This document shows, piece after piece, positions 9,997-16,190 of a stretch of 44,959 bases of DNA. Location: positions 1-44,959 of the forward strand of contig NZ_JAKZGP010000043.1 in assembly GCF_022549775.1 (NCBI RefSeq), in the 5' to 3' direction. A program made the translations under genes and the position numbers. The stretch is from Belliella filtrata (GTDB lineage: Bacteria > Bacteroidota > Bacteroidia > Cytophagales > Cyclobacteriaceae). The stretch's first letter is position 1; the number at the start of each line of letters is the position of its first letter. A model generated the notes under the pieces. It saw only the letters and a list, made by a program, of their open reading frames with translations. It was not told where the DNA came from and did not search any database.

Positions 9997-11154
9997 TCAA
10001 ATATTGATAATTATAAATCCTAGTTCATCCGAGAAATTATGAAATACCCATAACTTCCCATCTTTAGCGAAGTACTTTTCATTGGAGTACAGGAACTCTT
10101 TGATTTCTAGTTCTTTAGTGAGATTGAAAGAAGAGTCGAATATTGAAAGAAATACTTTGATTTTTTGTGTTTCTGGTACGAGAGATTTTTCATCTTTACC
10201 CTCAAAAAAAATTCTTTTGGTAGAAAGACGATAATACTGTTTTCCCATATCATCCCAAACAGGAGGGTAATATTTGACTTGTTCTAAGTAATGTTGAAAT
10301 TCTTTTTGTAGTTGCTCTTTTGAATTAATACTATTTACATTTATTGGTTTTACACTTTTAGGAGTCAAAGTTGGATTATAATCCACAAACCTTAAATCAT
10401 TTGATTTTGGATCAAACAAGATAATTTCGTTTGAAAATTCATAACTCACTATTATGGTACTGTCTTGCCAACTTAAATATACCTCTGGGTCAATAAATAA
10501 AGTCGTGTTATCAATTGCCAATATCAAATCGGAATATGATTTTTTTGAATTGAGAAATAACCTGTTTACAATATTATCTTTCATAGACAAAACATCAAGA
10601 TTAACTTCTCTATTCTCATCATCGTAAGAAAGACCAAAAGCCAGTAAATTTTCTAATTCAACAAGAATTTGTCTCCTTGGAAACTCCGCATATTTTTCAC
10701 CATTAGAGTCTTTTGAATTTCTCCAGTCTACTTTTTGAATTAACCTTCCACTAATATCATAAATTGCAGACTTCTCAAATGACTGGACAAAAAAACGTTC
10801 ACCTTTTAAAGCATTGAATTCATAGAAATGCTCTCCAGTTCCATTTGGTCCATCTTTTTCAAATGGGTAATTATTTAAAATCACTTGATTCTCTAAATCA
10901 ATCTGATCGATGGAATGATCGAACTCATTATAGGAGAAAATTGATTTTCTATCACTATTTAAATCAGAAATGTTCATCAATCTCGTAAGATCCAAATTTC
11001 GACCTTTTGACTCTATTTTTATTGTATCCAACAAATATGGTATTGAATAATCTTCATTAATATTTTTCTCATTTGTACAGGAAAAAATTATCAAGAACAC
11101 TAAATAAATAACTATTCCCTTAATTTTCAATTGGCTATAAAGAAGGTTTTTCAT
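9997..11154 (-). CDS. DUF4221-like lipoprotein
   Basis: A predicted lipoprotein of about 385 residues resembling the DUF4221 family of Bacteroidota. The ATG at 11152-11154 gives MKNLLYSQLKIKGIVIYLVFLIIFSC, a lipoprotein signal with lipobox Cys. The longer TTG-initiated frame from 11187 is less likely. The N-terminal part has the family-like segments YLLDTIKI and NEFDHSIDQIDLENQ, and DGPNGTGEH recalls the propeller motif of its neighbour gene. The body looks all-beta and propeller-like. It lies between the two peptide precursors, 63 bp before precursor 1, after a strong hairpin. Function unknown. Its position suggests a peptide-specific accessory, such as a surface receptor or immunity protein; this is inference. 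Confidence 0.7.
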   Translation of the reverse strand: MKNLLYSQLKIKGIVIYLVFLIIFSCTNEKNINEDYSIPYLLDTIKIESKGRNLDLTRLMNISDLNSDRKSIFSYNEFDHSIDQIDLENQVILNNYPFEKDGPNGTGEHFYEFNALKGERFFVQSFEKSAIYDISGRLIQKVDWRNSKDSNGEKYAEFPRRQILVELENLLAFGLSYDDENREVNLDVLSMKDNIVNRLFLNSKKSYSDLILAIDNTTLFIDPEVYLSWQDSTIIVSYEFSNEIILFDPKSNDLRFVDYNPTLTPKSVKPINVNSINSKEQLQKEFQHYLEQVKYYPPVWDDMGKQYYRLSTKRIFFEGKDEKSLVPETQKIKVFLSIFDSSFNLTKELEIKEFLYSNEKYFAKDGKLWVFHNFSDELGFIIINI

Positions 11155-11175
11155 ATTGGAGAGTAAGAAATTATA

Positions 11176-11204
11176 GTAAGAAACCAAAAGTTTTGGTTTC
11201 TTAC
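11176..11204 (-). terminator. Near-perfect hairpin between precursor 2 and the DUF4221-like gene
   Basis: A 29-nt palindrome with 14-nt arms around one central base (GTAAGAAACCAAAA and its complement), so a stem of about 13 bp with a tight loop. It starts 19 bp after the precursor 2 stop codon (read on the minus strand). No long U-tract follows, so it may act as an attenuator, an RNA-processing site or a 3'-end stabiliser rather than a full terminator. Confidence 0.6.
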
Positions 11205-11223
11205 TTATAGAATAGGCTTAACT

Positions 11224-11475
11224 TTATTGACACCAACCATGTTCTGAAGCATCACTGCATGATTCCCCTGGGCAACATCTTTGTGTAGATGAGCACCTTG
11301 TAATAGTACATGGAGCACCGTCTATTTCATCCTCCTCCTGATCATTACCTCCCATAATAGTTGCTAATTGACTTCTTTGGAGCAAGTCTTCTGAAGATAG
11401 CCCCAGTTTTTCTAAATTCATCATAGTTTTGATTGTTTTGATGATTGTTTTGATTTCCTGATCATTTAGAGGCAT
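11224..11475 (-). CDS. Double-glycine leader precursor peptide 2 (six-Cys, knottin-like core)
   Basis: An 83-residue precursor. The leader of 43 residues ends LATIMGG and is almost identical to that of precursor 1. The predicted core is 40 residues, with an acidic N-terminal tail (NDQEEDEIDGAP) and six cysteines at core positions 13, 18, 24, 25, 30 and 39. The spacing is C-X4-C-X5-C-C-X4-C-X8-C. This order, with an adjacent CC pair in the middle, fits the inhibitor-cystine-knot consensus used by knottins and O-type conotoxins; the fold is inferred from spacing alone. The gene lies 29 bp after the VKOR-thioredoxin gene, whose product is a good candidate for forming its three disulfides. The same start ambiguity as in precursor 1 applies (MMN at residue 18). 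Confidence 0.82.
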   Translation of the reverse strand: MPLNDQEIKTIIKTIKTMMNLEKLGLSSEDLLQRSQLATIMGGNDQEEDEIDGAPCTITRCSSTQRCCPGESCSDASEHGWCQ

Positions 11476-11493
11476 TCAGGACATCTGCCTTTT
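11363..11493 (-). repeat. Leader-cassette direct repeat, copy B
   Basis: The partner of 9821-9951, at a constant offset of 1542 bp without gaps. It includes the leader codons and the conserved upstream AAAAGGCAGATGTCCTGA element before the ATG. A mini-frame ATG-TCC-TGA overlaps that element in both copies. Confidence 0.9.
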
Positions 11494-11504
11494 TTAAAAT
11501 TTCA

Positions 11505-13076
11505 TTAGTTTAATACAAGAGGTAAATCTTCGATAGTATAGCTCTCAGGTAGTAAGTGTCCATTGATAAAGATTGTTGGTGTACGCGATATTTCTTCTTG
11601 CACACACCAAGCTCTCATATCAGAAAGTTTAGTTTCGTTTTCTTTTATAGAAGTGCGAGTTTCATATTGTTCTGTAAACTTTACCAAATCCTTTTGATTT
11701 GCGCTGTACCAGCTATCCAATGCTTTTATTGTAGTCAAACTGTCATATTCTTGACTGATTGAGAGTATATGGTTGATCGTTTTGGTTTTGATATTTTCAG
11801 GGTTTTCATCTGGAACAAATAATATCTGTAAATCTATTAGGCCTTGATCATGCAAGTGCTCAAGTATGGGATGTGCTTTTGCACAGGGTCCACAGTAAGG
11901 GTTACAAACCTTTAGCACCTGATATTTGGCAGATGGATTTATTAAAGAAATTCCCAATCCCTCAGGAGATGATGAAACCTTTTTCGAAACTGATAGCAAA
12001 TGGCTAAAAACTTCTTTGTCAGATTTAAAATTTGATAGCTTTCTTTTATAAGCGTAAAGTGTGTTTTGGTTGAGTAAAAAAGGTTTCATTAATAACCATA
12101 CAAGAACACTTGTTAAAAACAACAAGGAAAAAATCATTATATCTTGTATTTGTAACAAGCCAGTGATATTTGTCAATCTAAAAAGTATAAATTCCAAAGC
12201 CAATATCCCCACAATCCAAAGGCAGAAAATACACCAATTTTTCAGCTTTACATATTGTAAATATAGAGAAGACAAGATTATTGGGATGCTTAAGAAACTG
12301 ATATATCCTAGAAAGTGATAGGAGGATGTAGAAAGACCACTAAACAATAATAAAATAAATCCTCCAAAAAAATACCCAAAAGCTAAATGGCTTATGGTAA
12401 GACCACCAACTATAGATCCAGAATTCAATACTGCGTCACAGTTTACTTTTTTTCCTCCTGAACAAAATTCCTTCAATGTTGGGTTAGATTTATCTACCTC
12501 GTACCAGAGTAGCATAGATGTCACGACTAATCCAATCCCTTTTAATACCAGTATTAAAAATAGTCCAACACCATTATAATGGTCATTATAAAGGTTTAAG
12601 AACTGCATAGTTATTAATGTAGATAACAATGCTGCGATGATTGCAACAATTCCACTTTTGACCCTAATATTAAATCTATTCTTCTTGTAGTCTGGTTCTA
12701 TGGATTTTTCAGTCTTTTCAACTAAGAGGGTAACTCCAGTCCAAGATTGTTCAAAATCTTGGATACTTTTAAAGGTAGATTTACCTGATTCATCAGTATA
12801 CTGAACTTTACCATTTTCAATTTTATTCAAACAGGCAAACATCGAGTTATTTCCAGATTTGAGCTGGACAATTGCAGGCAAAGGCACTTTAGAAATCTTA
12901 TCCATGCCAATTTTCACTGGTATGCTCTCTACTTTATATTTTGCCAAAATGTCAACAAAAACAATTAAACTCTCTGACTGTGGATGAGAATAAATGGCAT
13001 CTTTTAGATATTTCTTTGTTAGGCTAACTTGTAGCTGCTTCAAAAGATTATGAATTACAACATAAGATTTATTCAT
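11505..13076 (-). CDS. C39-like domain / VKOR / thioredoxin fusion oxidase
   Basis: A membrane oxidoreductase of 523 residues that would form disulfides in exported peptides. Residues 1-120 resemble a C39 peptidase domain (HPQSESLIVFVDIL, then a VPLPAIVQL-like strand) but lack the catalytic Cys and His, as in the leader-binding C39-like domains of other exporters. About 140-330 are a VKOR domain of four to five transmembrane helices with the loop pair Cys205/Cys213 and the active-site CIFC at 282-285. About 385-523 are a periplasmic thioredoxin-fold domain with CGPC at 395-398 and a cis-Pro in RTPT (Pro500). The ATG is at 13074-13076. It is first in the operon, 29 bp before the 6-Cys precursor. 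Electrons would pass from peptide to thioredoxin domain to VKOR to quinone. Confidence 0.9.
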   Translation of the reverse strand: MNKSYVVIHNLLKQLQVSLTKKYLKDAIYSHPQSESLIVFVDILAKYKVESIPVKIGMDKISKVPLPAIVQLKSGNNSMFACLNKIENGKVQYTDESGKSTFKSIQDFEQSWTGVTLLVEKTEKSIEPDYKKNRFNIRVKSGIVAIIAALLSTLITMQFLNLYNDHYNGVGLFLILVLKGIGLVVTSMLLWYEVDKSNPTLKEFCSGGKKVNCDAVLNSGSIVGGLTISHLAFGYFFGGFILLLFSGLSTSSYHFLGYISFLSIPIILSSLYLQYVKLKNWCIFCLWIVGILALEFILFRLTNITGLLQIQDIMIFSLLFLTSVLVWLLMKPFLLNQNTLYAYKRKLSNFKSDKEVFSHLLSVSKKVSSSPEGLGISLINPSAKYQVLKVCNPYCGPCAKAHPILEHLHDQGLIDLQILFVPDENPENIKTKTINHILSISQEYDSLTTIKALDSWYSANQKDLVKFTEQYETRTSIKENETKLSDMRAWCVQEEISRTPTIFINGHLLPESYTIEDLPLVLN

Positions 13077-13424
13077 TCAACAAATCGATTAACTTAAATT
13101 TAAAAGAAAGTGAAAATTAATTTTTATTTTATTAATTATTTAAAATTAAAATTAAATTTTTAAAAAAACAAATTAATTATAGGTATTTGTCAGTCCTGGC
13201 AATGAAAGTATCATGCAATTTGATTGTAGGAAAAACATAGTTTCTAGCACAATACATTGATTGATAGTGTTGAATTAAGTGATTTATAAAATTTAAAATT
13301 GCTTAATTATTATTGTTAATTAATTGATTATGACTTGCCGTGATTTTACACGTAGCCAAATATTCTATGACAGCTAGTGTCAACTAGTTTCTAAAAGGGA
13401 TATAATGATGTTACTTGAAGAAAA
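13077..13424. other. AT-rich upstream region of the peptide operon
   Basis: This region upstream of the minus-strand operon contains long TTAATT/AAATTT-rich stretches (about 13110-13185) and no coding sequence. It must hold the promoter of the peptide operon, but I found no perfect Bacteroidota TAnnTTTG -7 box. A similarly AT-rich stretch (14040-14105) precedes the divergent gene at 14125. Confidence 0.5.
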
Positions 13425-13844
13425 TTGAGGACACAGAACCTAATTGATTTTATAATCCATTTCCCTGACGAAGAGAGTTGTTAGAAATTTCTGAAAGCAT
13501 ACAGGGAAAGGGAAGGAGTTTACTGCAAAACATGTAGCAGTTATACCATATAATATTGGTTTAGTGGAAAGAAATTCTTCGAATGCAGTAAGTGCAGAAG
13601 AAGGACTTCTTTAAAAGCAGGAACAATAGTGGAATCCAGTAACCTTACATTGAACACTTGGTTTACGGCTTTTCTATTTTTGTCTGCGACTAAGAAGGGG
13701 TTTTTTTGTCTCGAATTCCAAAGACAGTTAGGCTTAAGTCGGTATGAAACTGCATTTAACCTTATGCATAAAATAAGGTCTATAATGGGTAAAAGAGATA
13801 GCACCTATATGCTAAAAGGAATGGTTGAATATAATGAAGCTTAA
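13425..13844 (+). pseudogene. IS1595-family transposase N-terminal remnant
   Basis: Reading one frame from 13425 gives LRTQNLIDFIIHFPDEESC, then stop TAG (13482-13484), then KFLKAYREREGVYC, a zinc-ribbon pair CKTC, stop TAA (13551-13553), then YWFSGKKFFECSKCRRRTS and a helix-rich part ending MHKIRSIMGKRDSTYML. The pattern FPDEESC, the C-x2-C pairs, RTSLKAGT, ESSNL and KKGF is that of IS1595-type (ISXO2-like) transposases. The frame ends at 13844, before the catalytic DDE domain, so about half of the protein is missing. It is a dead fragment, evidence of past insertion between the two divergent gene blocks. I see no clear terminal inverted repeats. Confidence 0.8.
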
Positions 13845-14124
13845 GTTGAAAAGGCAGTTTAAGTATAAATGTCTTTTTCTTACGCATAATATAGTTAAGG
13901 GTGTGATTTTTATAAGAGGATTAGTAGAAATATAATTTCAATAGTTTCAAGTTTACCAAATAAAACATCTATTGAAAGTGCATCATATAAAATTGATTTT
14001 ATTTTTCACCTAAATACTTGCTTGTAATATTTTGTTTTACTAATATTAATAAAAATTAATTAAAATAAATTTAATAATATAAAATTAATTATTTAATTAA
14101 CAACTATTTAATATTCAAGATATT
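13845..14124. other. AT-rich leader region of the giant gene cluster
   Basis: A 280-bp non-coding stretch, extremely A/T-rich between about 14040 and 14105, ending 20 bp before the first gene of the plus-strand cluster. The promoter of the cluster is expected here. No promoter motif or operator can be singled out by eye. Confidence 0.45.
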
Positions 14125-14706
14125 ATGCCACTAACAACAGAGCAACAGCAGAATTTCGAAGCTTTCGCAGCAAGATTGGGATTCCAATCAGGAGAGCATA
14201 CTTCTACCTTACCAATGACCGGGTTTAAAAATGAAGCAAGTAGTAAAAAAAGAGTTTTTTCCAAAGATCCTTCACTAGCTACAACTCCTCACAAACTGGT
14301 TTCTATTGGAAATATTGATGCGCTCAAAGCTGCAATAGGTGCTTCAAATCATGAAAATGATGAGCACATCACTTATCCTGATCCACTAAATATAGAACCT
14401 AATGTAAAAAAAAGGGATCTTAGTATGAATCAGGTTCAACACCTTAAAAGGATTGCTCATGCTTATATACATGGTAACTCAAAAAAAATCAGTGAAAGTG
14501 ATAAAACACTAATTAATAACACTTTATTCCCCACAACTTTGGCTGCCTATTCTGAGCCTGACTACACTGTAAAAAGCGGTGAGATTTTAGAATTACATGA
14601 AGGTACGGTTGCCAATTATGGGGTTTTAACAGTTGAACCAGGCGGTGAAATACGGGTACTGGGTGATGCATCCATGAACTGTCAGGTATTTATTCAACAA
14701 AGCTAA
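14125..14706 (+). CDS. Hypothetical protein, first gene of the giant cluster
   Basis: A 193-residue protein that I do not recognise. It has no signal peptide or membrane segment. The N-terminal two thirds are polar and probably mostly helical (TTEQQQNFEAFAARLGF at the start; SMNQVQHLKRIAHAYIHG around 100-117). The last 50 residues look like beta-helix or cap-like strands (EILELHEGTVANYGVLTVEPGGEIRVLG rhythm). The ATG at 14125 is the first start after the AT-rich leader. It is followed after 17 bp by the first collagen-like gene, so it probably belongs to the same transcript. A role as a scaffold or adaptor for the cluster's structural proteins is only a guess. Confidence 0.7.
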   Translation: MPLTTEQQQNFEAFAARLGFQSGEHTSTLPMTGFKNEASSKKRVFSKDPSLATTPHKLVSIGNIDALKAAIGASNHENDEHITYPDPLNIEPNVKKRDLSMNQVQHLKRIAHAYIHGNSKKISESDKTLINNTLFPTTLAAYSEPDYTVKSGEILELHEGTVANYGVLTVEPGGEIRVLGDASMNCQVFIQQS

Positions 14707-14723
14707 ACTTATTATTAAAAATT

Positions 14724-15395
14724 ATGGCAACAGATAGCACGATAACCTGTACGGTCAAAGACCCTATAAGTCCGGCAAAGGCAAACAATGGCAAGAATGG
14801 GACAACACCTACTGAGAGAGGAACAGCAGGAACAGATGGTTCAAGTTACTATGATCAAGGTGATTGCAAATGGAAGTGTGACCAGCCACCCACTGATGGT
14901 AAACAAGGGCTCCCCGGTGGAGATGGTACTGATGGAACGGCGGGACAATCTGGTCAGCACGGGCCTATTTTCACCAATACGGTAGACGTACTGGAGGGGC
15001 ATATCACCATTGTGGTAGGTGCTCAGGATGGTCAGGCGGGCGGTGATGGCGGTGATGGCGGAAATGGTGGCCCCGGAGGAGTGGCAGGAGTTGATCCCAA
15101 TGCTAGCAGCGATAATGGCGTCTGTAAAGCAGCTCAAAATGGACCTCCAGGAGTCGGAGGGAATGGTGGTAATGGTCGTGATGGTGGTAAAGGCGGTAAT
15201 GGTGGTCAGGTATATCTCTACTATCGCCAGAATAATGGCGCAACTTGGGATGTTGTCACCAATCAAACTTCTGGTGGGGCAGGGGGAGCCGCCGGCAAAC
15301 AGGGAACAGGATCTACGAACGGAAAATCTGGAAACCCTGGAAATCCAGGCGATCCAGGTGCCGCCCCTATTGTAAACGTACTCCCAAAATCATAA
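14724..15395 (+). CDS. Collagen-like glycine-rich protein 1
   Basis: A 223-residue protein with no signal peptide. It has short collagen-like G-x-y runs (about 22-40 and 60-80: GKQGLPGGDGTDGTAG), then a beta segment (VLEGHITIVVGAQ), then a dense GGxGGx block (about 103-165), a second strand pair (GGQVYLYYRQNNGATW), another Gly-rich block and a C-terminal G-N-P-G-N-P-G-D-P-G tail ending in a hydrophobic strand (APIVNVL). Cysteines at DCKWKC and GVCKA could crosslink chains. The architecture is the same as that of the next gene, so the two are tandem paralogues. It could form collagen-triple-helix-like or polyglycine-II-like fibres. Function unknown. Confidence 0.75.
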   Translation: MATDSTITCTVKDPISPAKANNGKNGTTPTERGTAGTDGSSYYDQGDCKWKCDQPPTDGKQGLPGGDGTDGTAGQSGQHGPIFTNTVDVLEGHITIVVGAQDGQAGGDGGDGGNGGPGGVAGVDPNASSDNGVCKAAQNGPPGVGGNGGNGRDGGKGGNGGQVYLYYRQNNGATWDVVTNQTSGGAGGAAGKQGTGSTNGKSGNPGNPGDPGAAPIVNVLPKS

Positions 15396-15406
15396 CCAAA
15401 ACAGCC

Positions 15407-16183
15407 ATGAAAGCAGTACAACCACCTCAATCCGTCACAACAGACGAGGGGCAAACTCTTCCCACCATTCTGATTTTAGAACCCGGGGAGGATAACTCTA
15501 CACCCAAGAATGGTGAGAATGGAAAAAATGGAGATCCGGGAGAAAACGGAAAGGATGGTGACCCAGGAGATGACGGAAAAGAAGGAGGATTGTTTAGCAA
15601 AAGCAAATGTGCCACCTCCGGAAAAGCTGGAAAAGATGGAAAAGAAGGAACTCCAGCCACATCTGGAGAGAATGCTCCTTCGGCACCCACCTTTACTTTG
15701 ACATCGGGTGAATTTGAACTACAGCGTACACTTTACATTTTGAGTACCGCAGGAAATGGTGGTAGTGGCGGTACCGGAGGCAATGGTGGTTCCGGTGGTA
15801 ATGGTGGTGATGCAGGAAATAACCCTGATGAGCCTTGGTTTGGGAAACATTGCACCTCCCCTGCGTTAGGCGGTAGGGGTGGTGACGGTAAAGATGGGGG
15901 AAGCCCTGGCGATGGAGGCCAAGGAGGCAATGGAGGTGATATCTATATCTATTATAACACCATCCCCAATCTAGCTCTTTTTAATCTCGACAGTAGGTCA
16001 GGAGTCGGGGGTGATCCCGGAAATGGTGGGAAAGGAGGATCAGGAGGAAAAGGAGGAGCCAACTCAGCAGTAGCGGGAGGAGGCCCAGGCCCAGGTGGGG
16101 CTAATGGAAATAGTGTAGGCCCTGGAAACCCTGGAACTAATGGGAATCCCGGAATAAAAATTTTAGCAAAGAAAAACCCGTGA
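15407..16183 (+). CDS. Collagen-like glycine-rich protein 2
   Basis: A 258-residue protein starting at the ATG at 15407, 11 bp after the previous gene. The frame is open further upstream, but only inside the previous gene. It has the same order of parts as its upstream paralogue: collagen-like G-x-y triplets (about 36-60, DPGENGKDGDPGDDG), a Cys-containing spacer (SKCATSGKAGKDG), a beta strand pair (FELQRTLYILS), a GGxGGx block (about 120-140), a GGDIYIYY strand matching GGQVYLYY in the paralogue, a further Gly block, and an NPGTNGNPGIKIL tail. It lacks a signal peptide. It probably assembles with the other copy as a fibrous part of the cluster product; this is inferred from architecture only. 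Confidence 0.75.
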   Translation: MKAVQPPQSVTTDEGQTLPTILILEPGEDNSTPKNGENGKNGDPGENGKDGDPGDDGKEGGLFSKSKCATSGKAGKDGKEGTPATSGENAPSAPTFTLTSGEFELQRTLYILSTAGNGGSGGTGGNGGSGGNGGDAGNNPDEPWFGKHCTSPALGGRGGDGKDGGSPGDGGQGGNGGDIYIYYNTIPNLALFNLDSRSGVGGDPGNGGKGGSGGKGGANSAVAGGGPGPGGANGNSVGPGNPGTNGNPGIKILAKKNP

Positions 16184-16190
16184 CCCTATC

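Noticed and set aside
9652-11475. Lanthipeptide or sactipeptide precursors
   Set aside because: No LanB/LanC/LanM, radical-SAM or YcaO gene is nearby; the oxidase points to disulfides.
13541-13804. An 87-codon minus-strand frame opposite the IS1595 remnant
   Set aside because: The plus strand has clear transposase similarity; the minus frame shows no recognisable feature.
15245-15406. Upstream extension of collagen-like gene 2
   Set aside because: It lies within the preceding gene, reads as a basic Arg/Trp-rich shadow, and a good ATG exists at 15407.
14841-15930. Several minus-strand and shifted-frame open frames across the collagen-like genes
   Set aside because: They are shadows of the biased Gly codons (Pro-, Ile- or Thr-rich translations) and have no start context or domain.
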